Under the pieces are notes generated by a model. The model was not told where the DNA came from and made no database searches. It saw only the letters and a list, made by a program, of their open reading frames with translations. From Mixta tenebrionis (lineage in GTDB: Bacteria > Pseudomonadota > Gammaproteobacteria > Enterobacterales > Enterobacteriaceae), in the NCBI RefSeq assembly GCF_006517625.1, contig NZ_VHQI01000003.1, forward strand, positions 310,001 to 374,000: a DNA stretch of 64,000 nucleotides, in the 5' to 3' direction. A program made the translations under genes and the position numbers. Shown here in pieces: positions 46,046 to 56,869 of this stretch (within the stretch, counting starts at the first letter, position 1; each line of letters opens with the position of its first letter).

Positions 46046-47707
46046 ATGCAGCTATTAAAAAATTTCACCATACGCGCCGTTATGCTTTCTATCCTTGGTC
46101 TGTTTTGCCTGCTCTGGGCGGCGGTTGGCATCTACAGCGTCCATTCATTAAACGCCCTGAGCGCGGGAAACCGCGTCGATCGCCAGCTGGTGGCGCAGAT
46201 GAGCACGCTCAGTAAAGGAAACGATCAATATTTCCGCTTTGTGACCCGTCTTGCCCGCGTAATGGAAAGACGCGCCGCCGGAGAAACGCCGGATGCCGCG
46301 GCCTTTGCTAAGGTGCAACAAGCGCTGGATGGCATGACGCAGCAGCTGGCGCAGTTTAAGGCGGCGGCGCCGGGACCGATGGATGCCGCCACCTCCAGGG
46401 CGGTAGAAGATCGCTGGACGCAGCTGCTGGAGCAGGGCGTCAGGCCGCAGTTGCGGCTGGCGCAGCAGGGCTCGCTGGAGGATTACCGCCGCCATGCCAA
46501 CAGCGTTACCCCGGCGCTTAGCCGTGAGTTTGGCGCGCTGGCGGATAAATATAACGCGGCGGCGGGCGTGATGCTCGACCAGACGCGCGTTGCCGTGGAT
46601 CGCATCACCATTATTACCCGCATCACCATTATTGCGGCGGTATTTTGCGGCCTGCTGATTCTGCTGTTTACCGATCGCTATCTGGTTACCATGCTGGTGC
46701 GCCCGCTGGAACGTATTCGCGATCGCTTCCGCAGTATCGCCGAAGGGGATTTGAGCCAGCCGATCGATGATTTCGGCCGCAACTGCGTCGGCAAGCTGGT
46801 ACCGTTGCTGCGCGCCATGCAGGATAGCCTGCGCGACGCCGTTAGCGCCATCCGCGGCGGCACGGAGAATATCTATCGCGGCGCGGCGGAAATCTCCGTC
46901 GGCAACAACGATCTCTCTTCACGCACCGAGCAGCAGGCGGCGGCGCTGGAGCAGACCGCCGCCAGCATGGAGCAGCTAACGGCAACGGTGAAGCTGAACG
47001 CGGAGCATGCGCGTCAGGCGAGCGAACTGGCTGATAACGCCTCGCTGACCGCCAGCGAAGGCGGCAGGCTGGTGAATGAGGTGGTAGATACCATGTCGGG
47101 CATTGCGGCAAGCTCAAAGAAAATCGCGGAAATCACCAGCGTGATTAACAGTATTGCCTTTCAGACCAATATCCTGGCGCTGAACGCAGCGGTAGAGGCG
47201 GCGCGCGCCGGCGAACAGGGACGCGGCTTTGCGGTGGTGGCCAGCGAGGTACGCAACCTGGCCAGCCGCAGCGCCGGCGCGGCCAAAGAGATTGAAGCGC
47301 TGATCGACGATTCGGCGCAGCGCGTTAGCAGCGGCTCAACGCTGGTTAATCAAGCAGGCAGCACCATGGACGCCATTCTGCAGGCGGTTAGCCATGTTAC
47401 CGCGATTATGAAACAGATCGCCTCCGCCTCGGAGGAGCAGAGCAAAGGCATCACACAGGTAGGCATCGCCGTTGCCGAAATGGATACGGTAACGCAGCAG
47501 AACGCCTCGCTGGTTGAAGAAGTTTCCACCGCCGCCAGCGCGCTGGAGCGCCAGACTGAGGATTTACAGCGCTCGGTCGCGAAGTTCCGGCTGTCGGCGC
47601 AGAGCAGCGCTCAGGGGGGGAAAGCGGCGCCGGACGCTGCTGTACCGCCGCATCGGCGTCCAGCGTCCGCTCTCCCCGGCGCAGCGGATGAATGGGTATC
47701 TTTCTGA
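46046..47707 (+). CDS. Methyl-accepting chemotaxis protein
   Basis: This 553-residue receptor of the Tar/Tsr/Tap type has an N-terminal membrane helix (about 12-32), a four-helix periplasmic ligand domain (about 33-190), a second membrane helix (about 195-215), HAMP, methylation helices and the hairpin tip [20 protein letters not shown]. The last residues DEWVSF resemble the WxxF-type CheR/CheB tether of major receptors. ATG at 46046 follows GAGG; earlier in-frame codons are not used because the sigma-28 promoter lies there. The ligand is unknown. Confidence 0.93.
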   Translation: MQLLKNFTIRAVMLSILGLFCLLWAAVGIYSVHSLNALSAGNRVDRQLVAQMSTLSKGNDQYFRFVTRLARVMERRAAGETPDAAAFAKVQQALDGMTQQLAQFKAAAPGPMDAATSRAVEDRWTQLLEQGVRPQLRLAQQGSLEDYRRHANSVTPALSREFGALADKYNAAAGVMLDQTRVAVDRITIITRITIIAAVFCGLLILLFTDRYLVTMLVRPLERIRDRFRSIAEGDLSQPIDDFGRNCVGKLVPLLRAMQDSLRDAVSAIRGGTENIYRGAAEISVGNNDLSSRTEQQAAALEQTAASMEQLTATVKLNAEHARQASELADNASLTASEGGRLVNEVVDTMSGIAASSKKIAEITSVINSIAFQTNILALNAAVEAARAGEQGRGFAVVASEVRNLASRSAGAAKEIEALIDDSAQRVSSGSTLVNQAGSTMDAILQAVSHVTAIMKQIASASEEQSKGITQVGIAVAEMDTVTQQNASLVEEVSTAASALERQTEDLQRSVAKFRLSAQSSAQGGKAAPDAAVPPHRRPASALPGAADEWVSF

Positions 47708-47730
47708 TTGCGCCAGCCTGATGCCGGCGC

Positions 47731-47754
47731 GCCGCCGCCCGATAAGGCGGCGGC
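47731..47754 (+). terminator. Terminator after the chemoreceptor
   Basis: GCCGCCGCC (47731-47739) and GGCGGCGGC (47746-47754) form a perfect nine-pair stem with loop CGATAA. A shorter version (GCCGCC-CGACAA-GGCGGC) recurs at 47837-47854 as part of the aldA-tail duplication. Confidence 0.65.
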
Positions 47755-47764
47755 ATAGTTTCGC

Positions 47765-47837
47765 TTAGGAGGCGCTGAACCGCGAACGGGGCGCCTGGGT
47801 TTGCAGATATTCTTCCCGGCGGTGTCATCCGTCGGCG
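47765..47837 (-). pseudogene. Duplicated remnant of the aldA 3' end
   Basis: The minus strand encodes EEYLQTQAPRSRFSAS followed by TAA, against EEYLQTQVAYLQFSAS at the real AldA end. Upstream of this the frame reads DG-stop-HRR where AldA has DGRHGL. With flanking hairpin and GGCATAGTTTCGCTT sequence, 47731-47837 parallels 47838-47945 at an offset of about 101-103 bp, with about 23 bp fully identical (from 47794 and 47895). It is a decayed tandem copy of the gene end. Confidence 0.85.
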
Positions 47838-47865
47838 CCGCCCGACAAGGCGGCATAGTTTCGCT

Positions 47866-49308
47866 TCAGGAGGCGCTGAACTGTAAATAGGCCACCTGGG
47901 TTTGCAGATATTCTTCCAGACCATGTCGTCCGTCGGCGCCGCCGATGCCCGATTTGCGCCAGCCGGCGTGAAAGCCCTGCATCGCCTCGAAATTTTCCCG
48001 GTTGATATAGGTTTCGCCAAATTTTAGCTGGCGCAGCGCGTTCATCGCGGTATTCAGGTTTTGGGTGTACAGCGAGGAGGTCAGGCCATACTCGCTGTCG
48101 TTAGCCAGCGCGATCGCCTCATCCAGCGTGCGGAAGCTGGCAACCGGCAATACCGGGCCGAAAATCTCCTCCTGCATTATCGCCATCTGCTGGGTTACCC
48201 CGCTGAGGATGGTTGGCTGAAAAAAATAGCCCGGCGCGGCGGCGCGTTTCCCGCCGGTAACCAACGTTGCGCCCTGTTCCAGCGCCTGCGCCACTTTCTC
48301 CTCCACCCGCTGCAGGGCGGCGGCGTTAATCAACGGCCCCATATCGATATCGCGCTGCTCCGCCGGGTTGCCCCAGCGGATCTGGCTGAAGGCCGCGGTC
48401 AGGCGCGTCATAAAGGCGTCGTAAATCTCTTCCTGTACGTAAACCCGTTCCGCGCAGTTACATACCTGGCCGCTGTTAATAATGCGCGAACTGACGATCG
48501 CTTTTACCGCCAGATCGAGATCGGCATCGTTCATCACAATCGCCGGCGCCTTGCCGCCCAGCTCCAGCGCAACCTTCGTAACGTTTTGCGCCGCTGCAGC
48601 CATGGTCTGGATGCCGGCGTTCACGCTGCCGGTCAGGCTTACCAGACCGACTTTGGCATTGGCGGCCAGCTCCTGGCCTACCACCGGGCCGTAGCCGAAA
48701 ACGATATTAAATACGCCGCTGGGTAAACCCACCTGTTGCACGATCTCGGCAAAGAGGGCGGCGTTCAGCGGCGTGACCTCGCTGGGCTTCAGCACGATGG
48801 TATTGCCGGTAATCAACGCTGGCGCCGCCTTGCGGGCGATAAGAAAGAAGGGGAAATTCCACGGCAGAATGCCGGTGGTGACGCCGATAGCCCTTTTAAA
48901 GACGAAAATATTTTCGTTGGGGCGGTCGCTCTGCACAATTTCTCCCTCATAGCGCCGCGCCCATTCCGCCATGTAGTCCAGGTAGTCGGCGGTAAACTGC
49001 ACCTCGGTTTGCGCCAGCCCCTGCGTTTTCCCTCCTTCAGCGACGATAACCGCCGTCAGCTCCGCCGCGCGCTGGCGGATGCCGGCGGCGATTTTATGCA
49101 GCCAGACGCCGCGCTCTACCGCCGGCAGCGCTTCCCAGGCGGGCTGCGCCGCGGCGGCGGCATCGATGGCGCGTCGGGCGTCCGCCACGCTGCCTTCCGG
49201 TACCTGGGCGATAACGGCTTCGGTTGCCGGGTTAAGCACATCAATCCAGCGGCCCTGATGTGAAGTAAAGGCGCCATCAATAAACATCTGTTTTTGTAGG
49301 GTGGTCAT
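47866..49308 (-). CDS. aldA: Lactaldehyde/glycolaldehyde dehydrogenase AldA
   Basis: AldA oxidises L-lactaldehyde to L-lactate and glycolaldehyde to glycolate with NAD+. The 480-residue product has the ALDH motifs GVTTGILPWNFPFFLIARK, LELGGKAP (general-base Glu) and the nucleophile in INSGQVCNCAERVYVQ, matching E. coli AldA almost word for word. GGAG precedes the ATG by 10-13 nt. It is divergent from rhaT, placing it with the rha genes whose aldolase makes lactaldehyde; in E. coli aldA lies elsewhere, near hrpA. Confidence 0.96.
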   Translation of the reverse strand: MTTLQKQMFIDGAFTSHQGRWIDVLNPATEAVIAQVPEGSVADARRAIDAAAAAQPAWEALPAVERGVWLHKIAAGIRQRAAELTAVIVAEGGKTQGLAQTEVQFTADYLDYMAEWARRYEGEIVQSDRPNENIFVFKRAIGVTTGILPWNFPFFLIARKAAPALITGNTIVLKPSEVTPLNAALFAEIVQQVGLPSGVFNIVFGYGPVVGQELAANAKVGLVSLTGSVNAGIQTMAAAAQNVTKVALELGGKAPAIVMNDADLDLAVKAIVSSRIINSGQVCNCAERVYVQEEIYDAFMTRLTAAFSQIRWGNPAEQRDIDMGPLINAAALQRVEEKVAQALEQGATLVTGGKRAAAPGYFFQPTILSGVTQQMAIMQEEIFGPVLPVASFRTLDEAIALANDSEYGLTSSLYTQNLNTAMNALRQLKFGETYINRENFEAMQGFHAGWRKSGIGGADGRHGLEEYLQTQVAYLQFSAS

Positions 49309-49702
49309 CGGGCTGGTCTCCGTTGTTGATTTTGGTTTTCATGGTTAATGAAATGATAATATTTTGTATCATCGAATCACCATGGCCTGCCACCCCGCCT
49401 TTTACCTTCATCTGCCTGCCAGCCTGCGTCTCTGGCTGGCAAAAATGCATAAATTGAGCTGATTAGGGCGGCAAAAGCGGTAAATTTCTTTATTTGCAAC
49501 AGGTTATAAACCGAACTGCGCTTTTGCTGACGCAGCGGTGATGTAATGGATTTGTGATCGCTATCGAGGCCACCTGCTTATTTTTGCCACAGAGCTTACC
49601 GACCGGGCAGCCAGCGAAAGGCTGAGGAGGAAATGAACTCTTTAGACTCGCGGTAACCGGGAGACTCTTCTCCCGCGGCCTCAACCTTACAAAGGAATAA
49701 CG
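49309..49702. other. 394-bp divergent region between aldA and rhaT
   Basis: It should hold promoters for aldA and rhaT. A TGTGATCGCTATCGA element at about 49553 has only one good CRP half-site. No ORF of merit is present. AAAGGA precedes rhaT. Confidence 0.4.
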
Positions 49703-50737
49703 ATGAACAACGCAATCCTGGCAGGTATTTTGTGGCATCTGGTGGGTGCCGCCAGCGCCGCCTGTTTTTATGCTCCGTTGAAACGCGTCAGACAGTGGTC
49801 CTGGGAAACGATGTGGTCGGTAGGCGGCATTATGTCGTGGTTGATTCTGCCGTGGGCGGTGAGCGCCGTGCTGCTGCCCGATTTCTGGGGCTACTTCCAG
49901 CAGTTCACGCTGGCGCAGCTGCTGCCGGTGTTTCTGTTTGGCGCCATGTGGGGCATCGGCAACGTTAACTACGGGCTGACAATGCGCTATCTCGGCATGT
50001 CGATGGGTATCGGCATCGCCATTGGCATTACGCTGGTCGTGGGCACGCTGATGACGCCGCTGTTGCAGGGGCGTTTTATGGTGCTGTTCAGCTCCACCGG
50101 CGGACGTATGACGCTGCTGGGCGTGCTGGTTGCGCTAATCGGCGTTGCTATTGTATCGCGCGCCGGCTTCCTGAAAGAGCGTGCGATGGGGATCAGCGCG
50201 GAAGAGTTCAACCTGAAAAAAGGGCTGGTGCTGGCGGTTATGTGCGGGATTTTCTCAGCCGGGATGTCTTTTGCGATGGATGCGGCGAAGCCGATGCATG
50301 AAGCCGCGGCCGCGGCCGGTATCGATCCGCTCTACGTGGCGCTGCCCAGCTATGTGGTGATTATGGGCGGCGGCGCGCTGGTCAACCTGGCCTACTGCTT
50401 TATCCGCCTGGCGCTCAAACCTTCACTGTCGCTGCGCGCCGATCTCTCGCTGGCGAAGCCGCTGCTGCTGGCCAATATAAGTTTTGCGATGCTCGGCGGC
50501 CTGATGTGGTATCTGCAATTCTTCTTTTACGCCTGGGGACACGCCAACATTCCGCCGCAGTATGATTTCGTTAGCTGGATGCTGCATATGAGTCTCTATG
50601 TGCTGTGCGGCGGTATTGTCGGCCTGCTGCTGAAAGAGTGGCAGTCGGTAGGGCGTCGTCCGGTCAGCGTGCTCTCGGTTGGTTGCCTGGTGATTATTCT
50701 GGCGGCGAATATCGTTGGCCTGGGTATGGCGGGCTAA
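49703..50737 (+). CDS. rhaT: L-rhamnose-proton symporter
   Basis: RhaT imports L-rhamnose with protons. The 344-residue protein has 10 hydrophobic helices of the drug/metabolite-transporter superfamily and matches the E. coli protein in length and in blocks such as [20 protein letters not shown] and [18 protein letters not shown]. It is read toward rhaR and followed by a strong terminator. Confidence 0.96.
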   Translation: MNNAILAGILWHLVGAASAACFYAPLKRVRQWSWETMWSVGGIMSWLILPWAVSAVLLPDFWGYFQQFTLAQLLPVFLFGAMWGIGNVNYGLTMRYLGMSMGIGIAIGITLVVGTLMTPLLQGRFMVLFSSTGGRMTLLGVLVALIGVAIVSRAGFLKERAMGISAEEFNLKKGLVLAVMCGIFSAGMSFAMDAAKPMHEAAAAAGIDPLYVALPSYVVIMGGGALVNLAYCFIRLALKPSLSLRADLSLAKPLLLANISFAMLGGLMWYLQFFFYAWGHANIPPQYDFVSWMLHMSLYVLCGGIVGLLLKEWQSVGRRPVSVLSVGCLVIILAANIVGLGMAG

Positions 50738-50751
50738 ATAGCCGGGCAGGG

Positions 50752-50783
50752 GCCAGCCGCGTAAGGCGCGTGCTGGCTTTTTT
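50752..50783 (+). terminator. rhaT terminator
   Basis: GCCAGCCGCG and CGCGTGCTGGC form a stem with one bulge around TAAGG (50752-50777), followed by TTTTTT. The T-tract just reaches the end of rhaR, which converges. Confidence 0.88.
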
Positions 50784-51648
50784 ATTGCTCGGCTACTGCC
50801 TGCGCGCCTTTACCGGCACGCATAAAACGTTGCCGCCACGCGCTGGGCGTCAGCTGCGTTTCGCGGGTAAAGACGACGGAAAAATAGTTGCTGTCGTCAA
50901 AGCCGCAGCGTGCCGCCACCTCGCCAATCAGCAGATCGGTACTGCGCAGCAGATGTTTCGCCTGACAAAGCCGCAGCTGACGCAGATAGTGGCCAATCGT
51001 CATGCCGGTTTGCTGACGGAACAGCTGCTTCAGCGCCCGCTCGCTGAGCTGATTGTGGTGGCAGAAGGCGGCGAAATCGAAAGGGCGGCCGCTATTGGCC
51101 TGGATCGCCGACATCAGCAGATCGAGCTGCTCGCCCTCCGGCAGCTCCCCGGCGCGATCGGCCTCGTAGCGATGCCGGCGCAGAATCAGCATCAGCTGCA
51201 AAAACAGCGCTTCCGCCAGCTGCATCGACAGCATATCGGTTTTGCGGCTTTCCTGCTCCAGCTGAGAGATTACCCCGCGTACCAGCGCCATGCCGCGCGT
51301 GGTTAAACGCCAGCGGGCGCGATAGTCAGCCTCATCCAGCGGCAGCAGCTGCGACCACTCCAGCCCCAGCCGAAAGCGTTCCGGGCAGTAAAGAATATTA
51401 TCCAGCACCAGATCGTTGACCGATTCGAAGCTGTGGCAGTCGTTATGACGAATATAAAAAAGATCGCCGCAGGTGATCAGCCACGGGCGATCGTTCAGCA
51501 CGTGCAGGCCGTTGCCGCGCCAGACGATAACGATCTCATTGAACTCATGGCGATGCGGAGCAAATCCAGGCTGCGGCGCGCGATCCTCTACCGCTACCGG
51601 CATCGCCTCCGAGGGAAAATAGTCCGCTTTCGCCAGTATTAACCCCAT
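50782..51648 (-). CDS. rhaR: RhaR, AraC-type activator
   Basis: RhaR binds L-rhamnose and activates rhaSR. The 288-residue protein has an N-terminal cupin ([20 protein letters not shown]) and a C-terminal double HTH ([20 protein letters not shown], then [22 protein letters not shown]). It is 12 bp downstream of rhaS in a two-gene operon. Confidence 0.95.
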   Translation of the reverse strand: MGLILAKADYFPSEAMPVAVEDRAPQPGFAPHRHEFNEIVIVWRGNGLHVLNDRPWLITCGDLFYIRHNDCHSFESVNDLVLDNILYCPERFRLGLEWSQLLPLDEADYRARWRLTTRGMALVRGVISQLEQESRKTDMLSMQLAEALFLQLMLILRRHRYEADRAGELPEGEQLDLLMSAIQANSGRPFDFAAFCHHNQLSERALKQLFRQQTGMTIGHYLRQLRLCQAKHLLRSTDLLIGEVAARCGFDDSNYFSVVFTRETQLTPSAWRQRFMRAGKGAQAVAEQ

Positions 51649-51660
51649 GCTGCGCTCCCG

Positions 51661-52485
51661 TTACCACATCTGCTGCCGCTCGGCGCGCGGCGCGCAGCCA
51701 AATTCCCGGCGAAACAGCGTGGAAAAATGATTGCTGTCGCCAAAGCCGCACTGATAGGCGATGTCGGTAATACGCATATCGCTGTGGCGCAGCAGATGAC
51801 GCGCCTGCAGCAGCCGCAGGCGGTTCAGATAGCGCTGCGGCGTGCTGCCGGTCTGCTGCTTCAGCTGACGATGCAGCGTGCGCAGCGACAGCGAGAAGCG
51901 ATCGGCCAGCGCATCCCAGTCGATATCTTCGCTGTAGTGCTCATTCAGCCAGTCAAGCAGCCGCAGCAGGCGCGCCTCCTGGGCATCGCTCTGCTGTTCG
52001 CGGCAGCCCCGGCGCAGCAGCAGCAGCAGCTGCATAAAGGTTAGCTCCTGGTGCAGACGCTGCTCGGTGGCATCGCCGCCTTCCGGCGCCTCCAGCTGCG
52101 CAGTCAGCGCTCTGGCCTGCGCCATAACCCGATTGCTGATGCGCCAGTGGGAAGGGTAGCGTCCGTCGCGCTCCTGCGGCAGCAGCTCCTGCAGGCCGGT
52201 GAGAAAGCGAAACGCCTGCGGGCCGCGCCACAGCACATTGGTTAAATAGAGGTTTTCGGTTTGTTCATAAAGATGCCGGTCATGATCGCGGATAAAGCAG
52301 ACGCAGCCGCCGCAGAGCGACTGCGGCTGACCGTTAAAGATATGGATGCCTGCGCCCTGTTCCACCAGCACGATCTCATGAAAGTCGTGATGATGTTCCG
52401 GAAACATTCCCTGCGGCGCCCGCGGTTCAATCGCTACCGGCCGGTCGCCGTCAGGGAAAAAATCAGCGCTATGTAACACGGTCAT
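51661..52485 (-). CDS. rhaS: RhaS, AraC-type activator
   Basis: RhaS binds L-rhamnose and activates rhaBAD and rhaT. The 274-residue protein has a cupin ([20 protein letters not shown]) and an HTH domain with [19 protein letters not shown]. It is divergent from rhaB; the 299-bp intergenic region carries a CRP site. The C-terminus ends PRAERQQMW, slightly divergent from E. coli. Confidence 0.95.
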   Translation of the reverse strand: MTVLHSADFFPDGDRPVAIEPRAPQGMFPEHHHDFHEIVLVEQGAGIHIFNGQPQSLCGGCVCFIRDHDRHLYEQTENLYLTNVLWRGPQAFRFLTGLQELLPQERDGRYPSHWRISNRVMAQARALTAQLEAPEGGDATEQRLHQELTFMQLLLLLRRGCREQQSDAQEARLLRLLDWLNEHYSEDIDWDALADRFSLSLRTLHRQLKQQTGSTPQRYLNRLRLLQARHLLRHSDMRITDIAYQCGFGDSNHFSTLFRREFGCAPRAERQQMW

Positions 52486-52659
52486 CTGTGCATCCTCATT
52501 TACCTGTTTGCGACCGATACTAGTCAGCGCGCGCTTAAATTACCTTGAAGTTTGCACCGCAAAACAGCCTTAAACGGTTAATTTTTCAAGAAACGCCTGA
52601 AAATATTCAGAATTGCGGCAAGGGTCACATCGCGTTGCGGACGCCGTCAACCACAGAAT

Positions 52660-52675
52660 TGTGAGTTGCTTCACG
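52660..52675. promoter_or_regulatory. CRP site in the rhaS-rhaB intergenic region
   Basis: TGTGAGTTGCTTCACG matches TGTGA-N6-TCACA at nine of ten positions. Its location about 117 bp before the rhaB start corresponds to the upstream CRP site of E. coli rhaBAD. Confidence 0.75.
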
Positions 52676-52784
52676 TCTTTCTTTACGCCCCTGCCAGCGG
52701 GGCTGTGGCAGTGGCAGCCTCAGCAAGGCGCGTTATTGGCAGCATTTTACACTGGTGAGCATGTTTCATCAGGAAGCGAATCAT

Positions 52785-54257
52785 ATGACGCATCGCAATT
52801 TTGTAGCCATCGATCTCGGCGCCTCCAGCGGCCGCATCATGCTGGCGCAGTACCAGCCGGAAGCGCAGACGCTGACGCTGGAACAGATTAGCCGCTTCGC
52901 CAACCAGCGCCATCAGCGAGATGGATATGACTGTTGGGATCTCGACGGCCTGGAGCAGGCGATCCGCGACGGGCTGGAACAGCTGCTGGAAAGGGGGATC
53001 GTGCCGGAAAGCATCGGCATCGATACCTGGGGCGTGGATGTGGTGATGCTCAATCAGGCGGGCGAGCGCGTCGGCCTGCCGGTCTCCTACCGCGATAAGC
53101 GCACCCACGGCCTGATGGCCCAGGCGCAGCGCGAGCTGGGGCGCGATCTTATCTGGCAGCATACCGGCATTCAGTTCTTACCGTTCAACACTCTTTATCA
53201 GCTGCGCGCGTTCAGCCAGATGCACCCTGAGCTGCTGGATGAAGTGGCGCATGTGCTGATGATCCCCGATTACCTGCATTATCGCCTTAGCGGCCAGCTT
53301 AACTGGGAATACAGCAACGCCAGCACCACTCAGCTGCTGAACCTGGCAACCGGCGAATGGGACCGCCAGCTGCTGGAGTGGGCGGGCGCGCGGGCGGAAT
53401 GGTTCGGCGCGCCGCGGATGCCGGGAACGCCGGTAGGAGAGTGGCAAAGCCGCAGCGGCCTGCGTATTCCGCTGGTGGCGGTAGCCTCGCATGACACCGC
53501 CAGCGCGGTGCTGGCAACGCCGCTGGCCGCGCCCGATGAGGCTTATCTTTGTTCCGGCACCTGGTCGCTGCTCGGTTTTGAAAGCCGGACGCCGTTCAAT
53601 AATCAAGCGGCGCTCAGCGTCAACGTAACCAACGAAGGCGGCGCGGAAGGGCGTTACCGGGTGCTGAAAAATATTATGGGGCTGTGGCTGCTGCAGCGCG
53701 TCTGCCACGAGCTGGAGATCGCCGATCTCTGCGCCCTGATCGAGGAGGCGGCGCGTTATCCCGCCTGCCAGTCGATTATCGACGCCAACGATGCCCGTTT
53801 TATCAATCCGGCCAGCATGGTGCGTGAAATTCAGGACGCCTGCGCCGAGCAGGCGATGCCGGTGCCGCACAGCCCGGCGGCGCTGGCCCGCTGTATTTTT
53901 GACAGCCTGGCGCTGCTCTACCGCCAGGTGGTTGAGGAGCTGTCGGCGCTGCGCGGCGCGGCCTTCAGCCGCCTGCATATCGTCGGCGGCGGCAGCCAGA
54001 ATCCGCTGCTTAACCAGCTGTGCGCTAACGCCTGCCGGCTGCCGATTTCCATCGGCCCGGTTGAGGCCTCGACGCTTGGCAATATCGGCAGCCAGCTTAT
54101 CGCCCGCGGCGCCCTGGCGGACGTGGACGCTTTCCGCCGCTGCGTGATGAAAAACTTTCCGTGTCAAATCATTCAACCTCTATCAGACAGCGCGCTGACC
54201 GACAGCTGGTCGCGTTTTCAGGCGCTAAAACAACCGCGTAAGGAATTATGCTTATGA
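52785..54257 (+). CDS. rhaB: Rhamnulokinase
   Basis: RhaB phosphorylates L-rhamnulose at O1. The 490-residue FGGY-type kinase has the phosphate-1 motif [11 protein letters not shown], the DTWGVD and [12 protein letters not shown] blocks and the adenosine region [21 protein letters not shown] start at 52785 ([11 protein letters not shown]) after AGGAAG; an in-frame ATG at 52755 lies in the leader. It overlaps the rhaA start by 4 nt. Confidence 0.95.
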   Translation: MTHRNFVAIDLGASSGRIMLAQYQPEAQTLTLEQISRFANQRHQRDGYDCWDLDGLEQAIRDGLEQLLERGIVPESIGIDTWGVDVVMLNQAGERVGLPVSYRDKRTHGLMAQAQRELGRDLIWQHTGIQFLPFNTLYQLRAFSQMHPELLDEVAHVLMIPDYLHYRLSGQLNWEYSNASTTQLLNLATGEWDRQLLEWAGARAEWFGAPRMPGTPVGEWQSRSGLRIPLVAVASHDTASAVLATPLAAPDEAYLCSGTWSLLGFESRTPFNNQAALSVNVTNEGGAEGRYRVLKNIMGLWLLQRVCHELEIADLCALIEEAARYPACQSIIDANDARFINPASMVREIQDACAEQAMPVPHSPAALARCIFDSLALLYRQVVEELSALRGAAFSRLHIVGGGSQNPLLNQLCANACRLPISIGPVEASTLGNIGSQLIARGALADVDAFRRCVMKNFPCQIIQPLSDSALTDSWSRFQALKQPRKELCL

Positions 54258-55510
54258 CCAGGCTTACAGAACAGGCTTTTGAACTGGCGAAACAACGCTT
54301 TGCCGATACTGGCGTCGATGTGGAAGCCGCAATGAATCAGCTGGATCGCATCCCGGTTTCCATGCACTGCTGGCAGGGCGACGACGTGCGCGGTTTTGAA
54401 AATCCGCAGGGCGCGTTAACCGGCGGCATTCAGGCGACCGGCAACTATCCGGGGCGCGCGCGCACCGCCGCTGAGCTGCGGGCGGACGTGGATCTGGCGC
54501 TGTCGCTGATTCCGGGGCCGAAGCGCTTTAATCTGCACGCCATCTATCTGGAGAGCGATCGCCCGGTCGATCGTAATGAAATTGAGCCGCAGCATTTCGC
54601 TAACTGGGTGAGCTGGGCGAAAGAGCGTCAGTTGGGGCTGGATTTCAATCCGACCTGTTTTTCCCACCCGCTGAGCGCCGACGGCTTTACGCTCTCCCAT
54701 GCGGATAAAAACATTCGTCAGTTCTGGATCGATCACTGTAAGGCGAGCCGTAAGGTTTCCGCCTGGTTCGGCGAACAGCTCGGCACGCCGTCGGTGATGA
54801 ATATCTGGGTGCCGGACGGGATGAAAGATCTCACTATCGATCGCTTCGCGCCGCGTCAGCGTCTGATGCAGTCTATTGATGAGGTGCTGACGGAAAAATT
54901 CGATGCGGCGCACCATATTGATGCGGTGGAAAGCAAGCTGTTCGGCATTGGCGCCGAGAGCTATACCGTTGGCTCAAATGAGTTCTGTCTCGGCTACGCC
55001 GCCAGCCGGCAAATCGCCCTGACGCTGGACGCCGGGCATTTCCATCCAACCGAAGTGATCTCCGACAAAATCTCTACCGTGATGCTTTATGTGCCGCGCC
55101 TGTTGCTGCACGTGAGCCGTCCGGTACGCTGGGACAGCGACCATGTGGTGCTGCTGGATGATGAAACCCAGGCCATCGCCCAGGAAATCGCGCGCCAGAA
55201 ACTGTTCGACAAAGTGCATATCGGCCTGGATTTCTTCGACGCCTCCATCAACCGCATCGCCGCCTGGGTTATCGGCACGCGCAATGCGAAAAAAGCGCTG
55301 CTGCGGGCGCTGCTGGAGCCGACCGATAAGCTGCGGACGCTGGAATCCGCCGGTGATTACACCGCGCGTCTGGCGCTGCTGGAAGAGCAAAAATCGTTGC
55401 CGTGGCAGGCGGTTTGGGAGATGTGGTGCGAACGCCACGATGTCCCGGCGGATGCAGGCTGGCTGCGCAGCGTGCGTGATTATGAAGAACAGACCCTCAG
55501 TAAACGCTAA
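54254..55510 (+). CDS. rhaA: L-rhamnose isomerase
   Basis: RhaA interconverts L-rhamnose and L-rhamnulose using Mn2+/Zn2+. The 418-residue product has the metal-binding segments [35 protein letters not shown] and HVGL-type [17 protein letters not shown]. The start at 54254 lies 9 nt after TAAGGA and resembles the E. coli N-terminus; an ATG at 54248 is too close to it. It is the second gene of rhaBADM. Confidence 0.96.
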   Translation: MTRLTEQAFELAKQRFADTGVDVEAAMNQLDRIPVSMHCWQGDDVRGFENPQGALTGGIQATGNYPGRARTAAELRADVDLALSLIPGPKRFNLHAIYLESDRPVDRNEIEPQHFANWVSWAKERQLGLDFNPTCFSHPLSADGFTLSHADKNIRQFWIDHCKASRKVSAWFGEQLGTPSVMNIWVPDGMKDLTIDRFAPRQRLMQSIDEVLTEKFDAAHHIDAVESKLFGIGAESYTVGSNEFCLGYAASRQIALTLDAGHFHPTEVISDKISTVMLYVPRLLLHVSRPVRWDSDHVVLLDDETQAIAQEIARQKLFDKVHIGLDFFDASINRIAAWVIGTRNAKKALLRALLEPTDKLRTLESAGDYTARLALLEEQKSLPWQAVWEMWCERHDVPADAGWLRSVRDYEEQTLSKR

Positions 55511-55520
55511 GGATTTTACA

Positions 55521-56363
55521 ATGCAATCAATTCTTTCCTCCTGGTTCGTGCAGGGAATGGTGAAAGCCACCGGCGATATGTGGCTGAAAGGCTGGGACGA
55601 GCGCAACGGCGGCAACGTCAGCCTGCGTCTGCTGCCGGAAGAGGTCGCGCCTTTTGCCGGCGATTTTGTGACCGATGCGCGCTGCGTTGAGCTGACCCAT
55701 CCGGCGCCGGGCCTGGCGAACGACTGGTTTATCGTCACCGGCTCCGGCAAATTTTTCCGTAACGTGCAGCTCGATCCGGCTGACAGCCTGGCGCTGCTGC
55801 AGGTGGATGAAAAGGGGCTTTCCTATAAAATTCACTGGGGGCTGACGAACGGCGGCCTGCCGACTTCGGAACTGGCGGCGCATTTCCAGTCGCACAGCGT
55901 GCGTAAGCAGCTGACCAACGGCGCCGATCGCGTGATCATGCACTGTCATGCCACTAATTTTATGGCGCTCAGCTACGCAATCGAACTTGATTCGGCGCGG
56001 CTGACCCGGCTGCTGTGGGAAGGCAGCACCGAATGCCTGGTGGTGTTCCCGGACGGCGTCGGCATTGTGCCGTGGATGGTGCCCGGCACCGATGAGATCG
56101 GCAACGCTACCGCGGAGCAGATGGCTTCCCACAGCCTGGTAATGTGGCCGTTCCACGGCATTTTCGGCGCCGGCCCGACGCTGGATGAAACCTTTGGCCT
56201 GATCGATACGGCGGAAAAATCTTCCGAAGTGGTGGTGAAGGTGCTGTCGATGGGCGGTATGCGCCAGAGCATTACTACCGAACAGCTGGTAGCGCTGGGC
56301 AAACGCTTTAATGTCAGGCCGTGGCAGGCGGCGCTGGATGTGGGGCCGGCCTGTGTTGCGTAA
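55521..56363 (+). CDS. rhaD: Rhamnulose-1-phosphate aldolase
   Basis: RhaD is a class II zinc aldolase that splits L-rhamnulose 1-phosphate into DHAP and L-lactaldehyde. The 280-residue product has the zinc histidines in [12 protein letters not shown] and [11 protein letters not shown] and the catalytic Glu in [16 protein letters not shown] lies 9-13 nt before ATG 55521. Its 3' end overlaps rhaM. A frame open far upstream overlaps rhaA and is not used. Confidence 0.95.
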   Translation: MQSILSSWFVQGMVKATGDMWLKGWDERNGGNVSLRLLPEEVAPFAGDFVTDARCVELTHPAPGLANDWFIVTGSGKFFRNVQLDPADSLALLQVDEKGLSYKIHWGLTNGGLPTSELAAHFQSHSVRKQLTNGADRVIMHCHATNFMALSYAIELDSARLTRLLWEGSTECLVVFPDGVGIVPWMVPGTDEIGNATAEQMASHSLVMWPFHGIFGAGPTLDETFGLIDTAEKSSEVVVKVLSMGGMRQSITTEQLVALGKRFNVRPWQAALDVGPACVA

Positions 56364-56667
56364 AGCGTTCGTTATGCAGGTCTATCCGCACTGCCATGAA
56401 GCCTATCAGCAGCGCCACTCTCCCATCTGGCCGGAGCTGGAGCAGACGCTGAAGGCGCATGGCGCACATCACTACAGCATCTTTCTGGATGAGCAGCGCA
56501 GCCTGCTGTTCGCCTGCGTGGAGATTGAATCGGAACAGCGCTGGGAGGCGGTGGCGCAGACGGAAGTCTGTCAGCGCTGGTGGGCATCAATGCGTGAGCT
56601 GATGCCGACGAATCCCGACAACAGTCCGGTCAGCCAGCCGTTGAAAGCGGTGTTTTATCTGCCATAA
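56353..56667 (+). CDS. rhaM: L-rhamnose mutarotase
   Basis: RhaM interconverts alpha and beta L-rhamnose to speed entry into the pathway. The 104-residue product ([20 protein letters not shown]) has the active-site His22 and the C-terminal [18 protein letters not shown], as in E. coli. The GTG at 56353 gives the family length; it lies inside the rhaD end, so translation is probably coupled. Confidence 0.94.
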   Translation: MLRKAFVMQVYPHCHEAYQQRHSPIWPELEQTLKAHGAHHYSIFLDEQRSLLFACVEIESEQRWEAVAQTEVCQRWWASMRELMPTNPDNSPVSQPLKAVFYLP

Positions 56668-56673
56668 AGGCAA

Positions 56674-56695
56674 AAGGGCGGTGCAGGCCGCCCTT
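56674..56695 (+). terminator. rhaBADM terminator
   Basis: AAGGGCGG (56674-56681) and CCGCCCTT (56688-56695) form a perfect eight-pair stem, 6 bp past the rhaM stop, followed by GTTG only. It is a plausible but weak terminator. Confidence 0.6.
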
Positions 56696-56869
56696 GTTGA
56701 TCGCTCTCAGGCATCTCGGGGAATTTCGTAACGCCTCAGCGGCTTAGACATAGTGCTTACCCTACAGGCGACAGCATAAGAATTTTGCCGCCGCATTCTT
56801 TTATCGCCGTATAAGATAAATAAAAATCACCGGCATATCCGCTGCCCGGAGTACGGGTTCCTGTCGAAT

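Noticed and set aside
49550-49566. Possible CRP site before rhaT
   Set aside because: Only the left half-site (TGTGA) matches; the right half (TCGAG) does not.
56700-56760. GGGG-led sequence as a Tn3-type terminal inverted repeat
   Set aside because: The GGGGAATTTCGTAACG stretch has a GGGG start but no matching mate could be found near the transposase fragment.
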